NCBI GenBank assembly: GCA_017303355.1
Contig: JAFLCU010000015.1
Coordinates: 1 to 64,000 of the forward strand
DNA: 64,000 bases
Direction of reading: 5' to 3'
Source of the DNA: Caulobacterales bacterium
GTDB taxonomy: Bacteria; Pseudomonadota; Alphaproteobacteria; Caulobacterales; Aquidulcibacteraceae
The translations under genes were made by a program, and so were the position numbers. Below are positions 27,648 to 35,761 of this stretch, piece by piece (positions within the stretch are counted from its first letter, which is position 1; every line of letters begins with the position of its first letter). The notes under the pieces are model-generated. The model saw nothing but the letters and a program-made list of their open reading frames with translations, was not told the DNA's origin and did no database searches.

Positions 27648-28079
27648 ATGCGTGACGAAGACGACGTCGCCGCCCATGGGCGCGCAGACGCTTTGCGCAT
27701 GACGACAGACATTGTCGCCTCGTTCGTAAGCAACAACAAAATCTCCTCGGATGAGCTCAGCGACCTCATTCGCACGGTTCACAAGACCTTGGCCTCTATT
27801 TCAGGCGGCGAGCCCTCTGCTCCGGCTGAGCGGCCCAAACCCGCCGTGCCCATCAACAAGTCCGTCCAGCATGACCACATCGTCTGTCTGGAAGACGGCA
27901 AGAAGCTCAAGATGTTGAAGCGTTACTTGCGCTCGACTTACAACATGACGCCCGACGACTACCGCCGCCGCTGGGGCTTGCCGCCGGATTATCCGATGGT
28001 GGCGCCAGCCTACGCCGCGCGCCGCTCTGAATTCGCCAAGAGCATCGGCCTCGGCAAAGGCGTGCGCCGCAAGGACTAG
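27648..28079 (+). CDS. MucR/Ros-family transcriptional regulator with non-canonical zinc site
   Basis: This 143-residue regulator has an N-terminal helical oligomerisation half (MTTDIVASFVSNNKISSDEL) and a C-terminal DNA-binding half (HIVCLEDGKKLKMLKRYL, NMTPDDYRRRWGLPPDYPMV, APAYAARRSEFAKSIGLG). Ros uses Cys2His2 (C-x2-C-x9-H-x4-H). Here the same positions are Cys80, Asp83, Tyr93 and Tyr98, so a structural zinc is unlikely, as proposed for zinc-free Ros homologues in rhizobia. MucR proteins globally control cell-cycle, surface and motility genes in Caulobacterales. A strong hairpin follows the stop. Confidence 0.92.
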   Translation: MRDEDDVAAHGRADALRMTTDIVASFVSNNKISSDELSDLIRTVHKTLASISGGEPSAPAERPKPAVPINKSVQHDHIVCLEDGKKLKMLKRYLRSTYNMTPDDYRRRWGLPPDYPMVAPAYAARRSEFAKSIGLGKGVRRKD

Positions 28080-28081
28080 GC

Positions 28082-28109
28082 GGATCGCGCGTTTGAAGGC
28101 GCGCGATCC
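28082..28109. terminator. Bidirectional hairpin between mucR-like gene and DUF6898-like gene
   Basis: GGATCGCGCG (28082-28091) and CGCGCGATCC (28100-28109) form a perfect 10-bp stem with an 8-nt loop. The hairpin fills the entire gap between two convergent stop codons. There is no clear T-run, so termination strength is uncertain. Confidence 0.6.
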
Positions 28110-28337
28110 CTAAACGAGCTTGCCCGGCCGTTGCGGCGGCGGCGCATCTTCATCGCCCGCCAGCGCCTTCTCCAACTTTTTCAACGCCAGCGCCCGCACG
28201 TCAGCCAGCGCGGCGTTTGCAGGCGCCTGGATCACGACCTCCACGCCGGTTGCGACATCAATCGCCGCCACGCGCTGCACATCACCGACGCGCGCAATTT
28301 CAAAGATGATCTCGCCCGCGCCTTCGCGGTCGCTCAC
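28110..28337 (-). CDS. Small DUF6898-like protein
   Basis: This 75-residue protein with core [20 protein letters not shown], then [13 protein letters not shown] and [12 protein letters not shown], resembles the DUF6898 family of short alphaproteobacterial proteins of unknown function. Its start overlaps the hemA stop by 4 bp, so it is coupled to 5-aminolevulinate synthase. No signal peptide or membrane segment. Confidence 0.75.
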   Translation of the reverse strand: MSDREGAGEIIFEIARVGDVQRVAAIDVATGVEVVIQAPANAALADVRALALKKLEKALAGDEDAPPPQRPGKLV

Positions 28338-29557
28338 GCGGCGCGCCCGATCACGTATTTGGCCCAGACCGCGTTCAACGCGTTGACCAATTGCTCCATC
28401 AATTCGTCGTCATGGAACGGCGACGGCGTGATGCGCAGACGCTCGGTGCCGCGCGGCACCGTGGGATAATTGATCGGCTGTACATAGATGCCGTGCTCGA
28501 ACAAAAGCGCGTCCGACACTTGCTTCGCCAACGCCGCATCGCCCACCTGCACCGGCACGATATGCGTCGTCGATTCCGACATCACCGGCAGACCGGCTTC
28601 ACGCAGCAACGCCTTCAGGCGCTCCGCACGCTCCGCCAAACGATCGCGCATATGCGGGCACGCCTTCACGACGCGCACGCTTTCCAGCGCCGCAGCCGCG
28701 ATCGAAGGCGCAAGCGAGGTGGTGAAGATGAAGCCCGAAGCGGTCGAACGGATCGCATCGATCGCGGCGGCCGGGCCGGTGACATAGCCGCCCATCGTGC
28801 CGAACGCTTTCGCCAGCGTGCCTTCGATGAAATCGACGCGATGCATCACGCCGTCGCGCTCGGCGACGCCGCCGCCATTGTGCCCGTAGAGGCCGACGCC
28901 GTGTACTTCGTCCAGATACGTCATCGCACCATATTGCTGGGCGATGTCGCAAATCGCTTCGATCGGCGCGGTATCTCCGTCCATTGAATACACGCTCTCG
29001 AACGCGATCAGCTTCGGCGCATCGGCCGGCGCTTCATTGATCAAAGCTTCGAGATGCTGAATGTCATTGTGGCGGAAGATGCGGCGCTCGCACTTGGCGC
29101 GCTTGATGCCTTCGATCATCGATGCGTGGTTCTGCGCGTCGGAGAAAATCCAGAGATCGGGAAAGAGCTTCGCCAGAGTCGAGAGCGTCGCGTCATTCGA
29201 GACATAGCCCGACGTGAACAGCAGCGCCCCTTCCTTGCCATGCAGGTCAGCGAGTTCGGCTTCCAGATCGACGTGATACGAGGTCGTGCCCGAGATGTTG
29301 CGCGTACCGCCGGCGCCCGCGCCGACCTTGTCCAAAGCCGCATGCGCCGCGTCGAGCACCTCGGGGCTTTGGCCCTGACCCAGATAATCGTTCGAGCACC
29401 ACACGACGATATCGCGGTAGTCGCCCTCGCCCACCCGCAAGCGCGCATGGGGAAAACGTCCGCGTTCGCGCATGATATCAGCGAACACGCGATAGCGGCC
29501 CTCGTCACGAATGGACGCCACGGCGTCTTCGAAGACCTTTTTGTCCTCTTCTCTCAC
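28334..29557 (-). CDS. hemA: 5-aminolevulinate synthase
   Basis: This 407-residue alpha-oxoamine synthase makes 5-aminolevulinate from glycine and succinyl-CoA, the alphaproteobacterial (Shemin) entry to haem. Evidence: [42 protein letters not shown] and the PLP lysine in [14 protein letters not shown]. It is divergent from hemB, the next enzyme in the pathway, with 119 bp between them. Confidence 0.96.
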   Translation of the reverse strand: MREEDKKVFEDAVASIRDEGRYRVFADIMRERGRFPHARLRVGEGDYRDIVVWCSNDYLGQGQSPEVLDAAHAALDKVGAGAGGTRNISGTTSYHVDLEAELADLHGKEGALLFTSGYVSNDATLSTLAKLFPDLWIFSDAQNHASMIEGIKRAKCERRIFRHNDIQHLEALINEAPADAPKLIAFESVYSMDGDTAPIEAICDIAQQYGAMTYLDEVHGVGLYGHNGGGVAERDGVMHRVDFIEGTLAKAFGTMGGYVTGPAAAIDAIRSTASGFIFTTSLAPSIAAAALESVRVVKACPHMRDRLAERAERLKALLREAGLPVMSESTTHIVPVQVGDAALAKQVSDALLFEHGIYVQPINYPTVPRGTERLRITPSPFHDDELMEQLVNALNAVWAKYVIGRAA

Positions 29558-29598
29558 GGTCGCGCCTCTGCTTCGGCCCGGCGGGCGTCGTTGAAATT

Positions 29599-29628
29599 AT
29601 TATATGCTACTTCAGGGCTCCAAGGTAA
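29599..29628 (-). promoter_or_regulatory. Probable hemA promoter
   Basis: On the minus strand a perfect TATAAT (29599-29604) is preceded by TTACCT (29623-29628) with 18-bp spacing. Transcription would start near 29592, leaving about 35 nt of leader before hemA. The surrounding TTGAAATTATTATATG stretch is the only AT-rich part of the divergent hemA-hemB gap. Confidence 0.45.
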
Positions 29629-29676
29629 CTGGGCCCCAACGGCGCATTTCAGCGCAGAAAGTTGCGAGCGGTTCGC

Positions 29677-30687
29677 ATGAACTTCACTGGACGATACCCC
29701 AACACCCGCCCGCGCCGCCTGCGCCAACACGATTGGGTCCGCCGTCTCACGCGCGAAAACCGCTTGAGCGTCGATGATCTGATCTGGTCGCTCGTAGTCC
29801 ACGAGGGCGTTGAGCCGGAAATCCCGGTCGCGTCCATGCCCGGCACGGCGCGGCTCTCCGTACGCGCCGCCGCCGATGCCGCCAAACGCGCGGCCAAGCT
29901 CGGCATTCCGGCCATCGCCGTGTTCCCGTTCATCGACGGCGCCAAGAAGGACGCTAGCGGCAAGGAAGCGCTCAATCCGAACGGCCTCGTCTGCACCGCC
30001 GTGCGCGCGATGAAGGACGCCGCGCCGGAGGTGGGCGTGATGGTCGATGTCGCCCTCGATCCCTTCACCGACCACGGCCACGACGGTCTCCTGCGCGACG
30101 GGCGCATCCTCAATGACGAGACCGTAGCGGTGCTCACCGAGCAAGCCTTGATACAAGTCAACGCCGGCGCCGACATTGTCGCGCCGTCGGACATGATGGA
30201 TGGCCGCGTCGGCGCCATTCGCGCCGCTCTTGATGCGAACAATTATCAAGACACGATGATCATGTCGTACGCCGCGAAATACGCGTCGGCGTTCTACGGT
30301 CCGTATCGCGACGCGATCGGGTCGGGAAAGCTCGGCGCAGGCTCCGTCGCCAATCCTGGCGACAAGCGCACCTATCAAATGGATTACGGCAATTCCGACG
30401 AAGCCATCCGCGAAGTCGCGATGGATGTCGCCGAAGGCGCCGACATGCTGCTGGTGAAACCCGGCTTGCCCTATCTCGACATCGTCTCGCGCGTGAAAGC
30501 CGCGTTCGGCATGCCGACCTATGCGTTCCAGGTCTCCGGCGAATACGCGATGATGAAAGCCGCCGCCGGCAACGGCTGGCTCGATGAAAACCGCGCCATC
30601 ATCGAAAGCCTCACCGCCTTCAAACGCGCCGGCGCCGACGGCATCGTCACCTATTTCGCGCCGAAGGCGGCGGAGCTGTTGGGCTGA
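29677..30687 (+). CDS. hemB: Delta-aminolevulinic acid dehydratase (porphobilinogen synthase)
   Basis: This 336-residue enzyme condenses two 5-aminolevulinates to porphobilinogen. The Schiff-base lysines are K201 (SYAAKYASAFYGP) and K261 (LLVKPGLPYLD). The metal region reads DVALDPFTDHGHDG, with aspartates instead of the zinc-binding cysteines, which marks the Mg2+-dependent type. The ATG at 29677 is preferred over an upstream TTG because the conserved N-terminus starts there. Confidence 0.95.
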   Translation: MNFTGRYPNTRPRRLRQHDWVRRLTRENRLSVDDLIWSLVVHEGVEPEIPVASMPGTARLSVRAAADAAKRAAKLGIPAIAVFPFIDGAKKDASGKEALNPNGLVCTAVRAMKDAAPEVGVMVDVALDPFTDHGHDGLLRDGRILNDETVAVLTEQALIQVNAGADIVAPSDMMDGRVGAIRAALDANNYQDTMIMSYAAKYASAFYGPYRDAIGSGKLGAGSVANPGDKRTYQMDYGNSDEAIREVAMDVAEGADMLLVKPGLPYLDIVSRVKAAFGMPTYAFQVSGEYAMMKAAAGNGWLDENRAIIESLTAFKRAGADGIVTYFAPKAAELLG

Positions 30688-31136
30688 CCCCCACCATTTT
30701 CATCGACGCCGACGCCTGCCCCGTGAAGGAGGAGGTTTACAAAGTCGCGCGCCGTACAGGCTGCCCGGTGCGCGTCGTCGCCAACGCGTTCATGCGCACG
30801 CCGCCCGATGTTGAGTTCGTGGTCGTCGATGCGGGACCCGACGTTGCCGACGATTGGATCGCCGGGCGTGTGCAGCCGGGCGATATCGTCATCACCAACG
30901 ACATCCCGCTCGCGGATCGTACGCTCAAAGCCAGAGGCCACGCACTCGGCGCCAACGGCAAAGTCTTCACGCCATCCTCGATCGGCGCGGCGCTGGCGCA
31001 GCGCGAACTGATGGAGCATCTGCGCTCATTCGGCGAAGCCAGCGGCGGGCCAAGACCCTTCTCGCAACGCGACCGCCAGCAATTCCTCAACGCGCTCGAC
31101 GCTTTGGTGCAAAAGTCAAAACGCGAGACGCGTTAG
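30684..31136 (+). CDS. YaiI/YqxD family (UPF0178, DUF188) protein, probably starting at CTG
   Basis: The family begins with an IFIDADACPVK motif, likely a nuclease-fold metal site. In this frame that motif is encoded at 30696-30728, but the first ATG/GTG/TTG is the GTG at 30723, inside the motif. The only reasonable upstream codon is CTG at 30684-30686, overlapping the hemB stop TGA by two bases, with GGAG 8 bp before it. From there the product is 150 residues, matching E. coli YaiI (152). Conserved ITNDIPLADRTLKARG and GKVFTPSSIGAALAQRE follow. Function is unknown; it looks translationally coupled to hemB. The stop overlaps the convergent gene by 4 bp. Confidence 0.82.
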   Translation: MTPTIFIDADACPVKEEVYKVARRTGCPVRVVANAFMRTPPDVEFVVVDAGPDVADDWIAGRVQPGDIVITNDIPLADRTLKARGHALGANGKVFTPSSIGAALAQRELMEHLRSFGEASGGPRPFSQRDRQQFLNALDALVQKSKRETR

Positions 31137-31999
31137 GCGGCCTTTTGCATCGCCGCTTTGGCGACAGTAAGGCGCACGTTCTCCGCGATGGTCTCGCGCT
31201 CGGCGCCGTCGTCGGCCTTCAGGCGCGCGAGTTCGGTGACGGCCTCGACGCACGCATCCAGCGCCGCGCGCGCCACCTCCGGCGGCAGGCTCTTGCTCGC
31301 CACGATCTGCTGCGCGAACGCCGCGCACGCGCGCATCATCGGCTGATCCTTGCCCGCCACCGCATAGGCCTGCACGAAGCGGAGTGCTGCCTCACAGGTG
31401 GCGCTGGCGCTCGGATTCATCTTGAACTGAGCGGTCGCGGCGGCGAGCGCGCCGATGGCTTGCTCGAATGTCAGCGCCGGCATCGCGGCAGGCTGAGCCC
31501 GCGGCTTCTCCACCGGTCTGTCGGCCTTGCGGCGCTTGCCGGTGGCGCCGGCTGTGACGATGCCGGCGCGGCGGCACGGGCCGACATAGCCTTCGGCGTC
31601 GATAAATTCTCGCGGCGCGGCGAGCACCTTCTTGATCGTCTCCAGCAGCGCCTTGTTCGAGATCGGCTTGCCGATCAGCGCGTTGACGCCGGCGTGACGG
31701 CAGGTTTCGGCCAACGGACGCGAGAACGCCTTGGAAAGAATGAACACCGCCGCCTTGCGGTTGGCGGCGCACGGATTGCGGCGGAAGGCGCGCGTCCAGG
31801 CCGCTGCATCCTGATCGCCGAGCTCAAACGTGGCCAGAACGATGTTGGCGTTGAGACTTTCCAACGTCTTGGTCGCGAGCGCCGCGTCGGTGAAGACGCG
31901 GATATTCTGAACACCTGCGTTCCAGAGCATGTCCTGCACGATCTGCGCTTCGTATTTGTTCGGCTCAATAACGCAGACCGACCAAAGCTTCTCGTTCAT
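31133..31999 (-). CDS. Pseudo-receiver protein with uncharacterised helical C-terminus
   Basis: This 288-residue protein starts with a receiver-like domain (about residues 5-130): VCVIEPNKYEAQIVQDML, NIVLATFELGDQDAAAW, and a conserved IGKPIS loop. The usual acidic pair is reduced to Glu12, and the phosphorylated aspartate position reads Thr56, so aspartyl phosphorylation is not expected. A Lys/Arg/Pro linker leads to an Ala-rich helical domain (about 175-288) that I do not recognise. It may act as a phosphorylation-independent adaptor. ATG 31999 is chosen over 32017. Confidence 0.72.
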   Translation of the reverse strand: MNEKLWSVCVIEPNKYEAQIVQDMLWNAGVQNIRVFTDAALATKTLESLNANIVLATFELGDQDAAAWTRAFRRNPCAANRKAAVFILSKAFSRPLAETCRHAGVNALIGKPISNKALLETIKKVLAAPREFIDAEGYVGPCRRAGIVTAGATGKRRKADRPVEKPRAQPAAMPALTFEQAIGALAAATAQFKMNPSASATCEAALRFVQAYAVAGKDQPMMRACAAFAQQIVASKSLPPEVARAALDACVEAVTELARLKADDGAERETIAENVRLTVAKAAMQKAA

Positions 32000-32088
32000 C
32001 GCCGCACCGACCCCCAAATCGAAGCGCGAAGACTAGTCCGTTCGGCTTAAGACATTTTGAAAATGCCGACGAAATAGGCATTACAATG

Positions 32089-32955
32089 TTAACGCGCTGG
32101 CGGCTCCAAGCGCGCGATCAGGCTCGACGTATCCCAACGTTTTCCGCCCATCGCCTGAACGTCGGCGTAAAATTCATCGACCAATTTAGTTAAATCCAAT
32201 CGCGCGCCGTTATGCTCGGCCTCTTCCAGCACGAGCCCCAGATCCTTGCGCATCCAATCGACCGCGAAGCCGAAATCGAACTTGCCTTCGTTCATCGTCT
32301 TCCAGCGATTTTCCATCTGCCAGCTTTGCGCCGCGCCCTTGGATATGGCGGCGATCACCTTCTCCACATCGAGATCGGCGCGCTTGGCGAAGTGCAAGGC
32401 TTCAGCGAGCCCCTGCACCACGCCGGCGATGCAGATTTGATTTACCATCTTGGCCAATTGGCCCGAGCCCGCCGGGCCGATCAGCGTCATGTTGGCGGCA
32501 TAGGCGCGCATGATCGGCTCGGCTTCCGCGAACATGCCAGGCTCGCCGCCGGCCATTACCGTCAAGCGCCCCGCCTCCGCACCGGCTTGGCCGCCTGAAA
32601 CCGGCGCGTCGAGAAAGCCGATCTCCAAATCGCGCGCGCGACCCGCAAGTTCTCGCGCCAAGGACGCCGACGCGGTCGTATGATCGACGAAGATCGCGCC
32701 CTTGCGCATGACGGGCGCGGCAGCTTCGAACACCTCCAATACGTCGCGATCGGCGCCGACGCAGGAGAACACGATGTCGGCGCCCTCGACCGCGCTTGCA
32801 ACCTGCGAATAGGTGCGGCCGCTATATTTCTGCGCCCAGGCGCGGGCCTTCTCCTCGCCGCGATTATAGACCGCGACCTCGTGGCCAGCGTTGGCGAGAT
32901 GACCGGCCATCGGCGCGCCCATGACGCCCAGCCCAATGAACGCAAGCTTGGCCAT
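32089..32955 (-). CDS. NAD(P)-dependent oxidoreductase, 3-hydroxyisobutyrate dehydrogenase family
   Basis: This 288-residue beta-hydroxyacid dehydrogenase starts with FIGLGVMGAPMAGHLANAGH (Rossmann glycine motif). It has FLDAPVSGGQAGAEAGRLTV (substrate-binding) and the catalytic lysine in GQLAKMVNQI. Family members oxidise 3-hydroxyisobutyrate, tartronate semialdehyde or related acids. The ATG at 32955 overlaps the flavin-reductase stop (TGATG). The 96-codon upstream extension of the frame is a shadow of that gene. Confidence 0.92.
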   Translation of the reverse strand: MAKLAFIGLGVMGAPMAGHLANAGHEVAVYNRGEEKARAWAQKYSGRTYSQVASAVEGADIVFSCVGADRDVLEVFEAAAPVMRKGAIFVDHTTASASLARELAGRARDLEIGFLDAPVSGGQAGAEAGRLTVMAGGEPGMFAEAEPIMRAYAANMTLIGPAGSGQLAKMVNQICIAGVVQGLAEALHFAKRADLDVEKVIAAISKGAAQSWQMENRWKTMNEGKFDFGFAVDWMRKDLGLVLEEAEHNGARLDLTKLVDEFYADVQAMGGKRWDTSSLIARLEPPAR

Positions 32956-33467
32956 CACTTGTCTCCGAAATCGTTTGCGTCGATGCGGCCGTAGCAGCCG
33001 CGAAAAAAGCTGAGCGCCGGCCCCGGCCGGACGCGGAAGTCCAAGACCCGGCCGATGATGATCAGGTGATCGCCGGCGACGTGGCGCTCGTGGGTACGGC
33101 ACGCGAACTGAGCCACGCCCTCGCGCAGCACGGGCGCGCCGGCGAACATCTCGGCCTCGTGCGGTTCGATCGTCTCGGTTTCGGCGCGGGCGAAGCGGCG
33201 CGCGCGCGCTTCGGCGTCCGCGCCCAGAATGGCGACGCCCCAATACTCAGCTTCGGCGAAGGTGTCGTAGCGTTCGGACTGATCGCCCAGACACCAGAGC
33301 ACCAAGCGCGGCTGCAGCGACACCGAGGTGAGCGAATTCACGGTCATGCCTGAAAGCCCCGCCCCAGGGCGTGCCGCGGACACCACCGTCACGCCGGTGG
33401 CGAACGCCCCCATGGCGCGCCTGAATTCCTGATCCGCGTCACGCTCCAAACCCCTGGCTCCTACCAC
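32955..33467 (-). CDS. Flavin reductase domain protein (FMN-binding split barrel)
   Basis: This 170-residue protein shows the flavin-reductase-like pattern: RRAMGAFATGVTVVSA, GMTVNSLTSVSLQPRLVLWC, FAVAIL-like WGVAILGADAEARARRFA, and GDHLIIIGRVLDFRV. Such proteins supply reduced FMN or FAD to two-component monooxygenases, or act alone. It is coupled to the hydroxyacid dehydrogenase but no monooxygenase is nearby. GTG 33467 is assumed as start. Confidence 0.88.
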   Translation of the reverse strand: MVGARGLERDADQEFRRAMGAFATGVTVVSAARPGAGLSGMTVNSLTSVSLQPRLVLWCLGDQSERYDTFAEAEYWGVAILGADAEARARRFARAETETIEPHEAEMFAGAPVLREGVAQFACRTHERHVAGDHLIIIGRVLDFRVRPGPALSFFRGCYGRIDANDFGDK

Positions 33468-33533
33468 CTGTTCAACCTGATCTTAACGCTGTTCGGCGAG
33501 AGATACGCGCTTCTCCGCCAGAACGGACGGAAA

Positions 33534-34451
33534 ATGACTGCCGCGACCAATCAACGCCCCATTATCATAAAGAAGATCAAAAAAGGCGGCGGCGGCGGTC
33601 ACCACGGCGGCGCCTGGAAGGTCGCCTATGCCGACTTCGTGACGGCCATGATGGCGTTCTTCCTGTTGATGTGGCTGATCAACACGACCAGCCCCGAGCA
33701 GCGGCGCGGCATCGCTGAATTCTTCGCCCCCGCGAGCGTGAGCCGGGTGGCGTCTGGCGCCGGCGGCCTGCTGGAAGGCACGAGCTTCGCCGAGGAAGGG
33801 GTTCGCCACGGCCACTCGGCGCCGATCTCGTCAGCGTCCGAACCGCAGAATACCTCGAACGCCTCCGACGAAAACCCATCGGAAGGCGCCACCACCGCCG
33901 GCGGCGAGCAGCAGCCGAACGAAGCCTCGCTCTCGCGCGCCCGCACCTTGCGCGAGACGGCGGAGTTCAGCCGCGCCGAGATCGCCATTCGCCAAGCCAT
34001 GCAGGACATGCCGGACGTGGCCGAACTCTCGCGCAACGTGATCGTGGAGCAGACGCCCGAGGGCTTGCGCATTCAGATCATCGATCAAGAAGGCCGCTCG
34101 ATGTTCAATCCGGGCGACGCCGCGCCGAACGATCGCGCGCGCCGCCTGCTGGTGGCGATCTCAAGCGCGATCGCGCAGCTGCCGAACCGGATGACGATCT
34201 CCGGGCACACGGACGGCTCGCCGCCGAGCGGGCGCTACAATTCGAATTTCGAGCTCTCGGCCGCGCGCGCGAATGAAGCGCGGCGCATCCTTTCCGCGCA
34301 GGGCATTCCGAACGAGCGCTTCTATGAGGTGGCCGGCCGCGCCGACAGCGAACCATTGTTCGAGGACGACCCCACCCTGCCCGGCAATCGCCGCATCGCC
34401 ATCACGCTTTTGCGCGAGGCGCCGCCGCTGCCTGCTGATCACGGACTATAA
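33534..34451 (+). CDS. motB: Flagellar motor stator protein MotB
   Basis: This 305-residue protein has a cytoplasmic basic tail (IIIKKIKK), a single membrane helix with the proton-carrying Asp34 (YADFVTAMMAFFLLMWL), a plug/linker region and a C-terminal OmpA-like peptidoglycan-binding domain (MTISGHTDGSPPSGRYNSNF, ELSAARANEARRIL, GNRRIAITLL). It anchors the stator to the cell wall. motA is not adjacent, as in Caulobacter where the two genes are apart. Confidence 0.95.
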   Translation: MTAATNQRPIIIKKIKKGGGGGHHGGAWKVAYADFVTAMMAFFLLMWLINTTSPEQRRGIAEFFAPASVSRVASGAGGLLEGTSFAEEGVRHGHSAPISSASEPQNTSNASDENPSEGATTAGGEQQPNEASLSRARTLRETAEFSRAEIAIRQAMQDMPDVAELSRNVIVEQTPEGLRIQIIDQEGRSMFNPGDAAPNDRARRLLVAISSAIAQLPNRMTISGHTDGSPPSGRYNSNFELSAARANEARRILSAQGIPNERFYEVAGRADSEPLFEDDPTLPGNRRIAITLLREAPPLPADHGL

Positions 34452-34533
34452 ACCAAGACGGCGAACGCGACCTTAACCGCGATCGCGCTAGGCTTGGCGC
34501 TAACTCTGGAAATCCAGAGGGAGTGAAACGCCC

Positions 34534-34923
34534 ATGTCGTCGATCGTCACTGCTTCGCGCCGCGCGACCCAGGACCATTTCGAGCCGGAAGCCGCGCTCG
34601 ACCCGCAAGAGCAGCGCAAGCTGCGCGGGCATCTGGATCAGATCGATTACACCACCTTCGCCGCCAATCAGGCGGTGATCGGCAAATCGCTCGGCCAAAC
34701 GGATCTGGAAAAGTTCGAGCGGCTGGCGATCCGCGCCGCGCACGCGCGCGCTGAATGGGTCGCCGCCGCACTTGAACTGAGCGAGAAGCCGCACTCGCTG
34801 ACAGCGGAAGAAACCGCGCGCCTGGCGGCGCTGCGCACGGCATATGATGAACTCACCGAAGCCTATGAAGCGCTGCGGCGCATGGTGGAGCGCGGCTATC
34901 TGAGCTACGCGCCGAAGAAATAG
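34534..34923 (+). CDS. Conserved hypothetical helical protein
   Basis: This 129-residue soluble, strongly charged, mostly helical protein (LRGHLDQIDYTTFAANQAVI, RLAALRTAYDELTEAYEALR) has no family I recognise. GGGAG lies 8-12 bp before the ATG and the coding pattern matches its neighbours, so it is probably real. It lies 82 bp after motB and could share its transcript. Large hairpins follow the stop. Confidence 0.65.
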   Translation: MSSIVTASRRATQDHFEPEAALDPQEQRKLRGHLDQIDYTTFAANQAVIGKSLGQTDLEKFERLAIRAAHARAEWVAAALELSEKPHSLTAEETARLAALRTAYDELTEAYEALRRMVERGYLSYAPKK

Positions 34924-34939
34924 ACGCACAGGAAAGCAC

Positions 34940-35012
34940 GCAGCACGTTTGGCCGCGTGGAGCTTGGGCTCCGCGCGGTTGTGCTGCTGATAGATGCCGG
35001 CTGGAAGCCGGC
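34940..35012. terminator. Two strong hairpins between convergent genes
   Basis: The first is a compound stem: GCAGCAC (34940-34946) pairs with GTGCTGC (34981-34987), and inside it CCGCGTGGAGC (34953-34963) pairs with GCTCCGCGCGG (34968-34978) with one G-T wobble. The second is GCCGGCT (34996-35002) with AGCCGGC (35006-35012), loop GGA. There is no T-run. They lie in the 101-bp convergent gap and may be Rho-type or REP-like termination elements. Confidence 0.5.
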
Positions 35013-35024
35013 GGCCCGATGGGG

Positions 35025-35531
35025 TCAGGAAGAGTCCGCGACGGCGGGCATGGGCGCCAGCGCGTGCGTGATGAACCGGCGCGCGGGCGGTGCGTACGCG
35101 ACGAGGCGCGTATCAACGTAACCATGGCGCAAGCGGCGCTTGGCGCGTTCGAGGAAGCGGCGCTGATCGCAGAGCGCATGGATAAGGCGCATGCAGCGTT
35201 CGAAGGGTGACGCGTTGCGCAAGCGCACGCGGCTGCATTTTACGATGAGACGCGCGTTGGAGCGTTTTTTGCGGAAACCGGCGCGCGCGGTGAGAAGCGG
35301 CGCCGCGCGTGAATGGAGCCCCAGCTCCTGCAGCGCTTGCATGAAGATCGTGCATTCGACCTGGCGCTCTGCATGACGCAGCAGCTTTTCCAGGCGGCGC
35401 GTTTTGCGGGGTTTGCCGAGACGCAGCAGCAGCCCGGCCAGGCACGCCAGCCCATAGATCATCGCGGCCACGAGGGCCTCGATTTCTATTTTGCTGACGA
35501 TGGGGCGGGGTTGCTGTTTCATGGCGCGCAT
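35025..35531 (-). CDS. Hypothetical protein with one hydrophobic segment and a basic C-terminal half
   Basis: This protein of about 168 residues has one hydrophobic stretch (IEALVAAMIYGLACLAGLLL, residues about 16-36) and then an Arg-rich region with scattered cysteines. I do not recognise a family. It could be a small membrane-associated protein. Start 35531 or 35522 (both ATG); the upstream 70 codons of open frame look non-coding. The very high Arg content leaves some doubt that it is expressed. Confidence 0.5.
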   Translation of the reverse strand: MRAMKQQPRPIVSKIEIEALVAAMIYGLACLAGLLLRLGKPRKTRRLEKLLRHAERQVECTIFMQALQELGLHSRAAPLLTARAGFRKKRSNARLIVKCSRVRLRNASPFERCMRLIHALCDQRRFLERAKRRLRHGYVDTRLVAYAPPARRFITHALAPMPAVADSS

Positions 35532-35665
35532 TATGCGCCTGTTGTGAAGCGGTCGGATTATTCGCGCGAAGATTCGTGCAAGAGCTTGGCGTTGCGGTGT
35601 TTTTAAAAATGACGCCGTAGGATTAGCGCGCGGTCTATCCCACGCGCGGCGCCTGAAAATGGGCG

Positions 35666-35702
35666 CGCGCGGCTCCGCCGCGCATGCGTCGCGGAGCGAC
35701 GC
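35666..35702. repeat. Twin 7-bp hairpins with complementary loops
   Basis: GCGCGGC/GCCGCGC with loop TCC (35666-35682) is followed three bases later by GCGTCGC/GCGACGC with loop GGA (35686-35702). The loops TCC and GGA are complementary, so a kissing interaction is possible. They lie downstream of the coiled-coil gene and may end its transcript. The remaining part of 35532-35761 holds nothing I can name. Confidence 0.5.
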
Positions 35703-35761
35703 GCTCCAACTTTTAAACCGTCGCGCATTCTCCCTACACAAACACCCAATGAAATCGCGCG

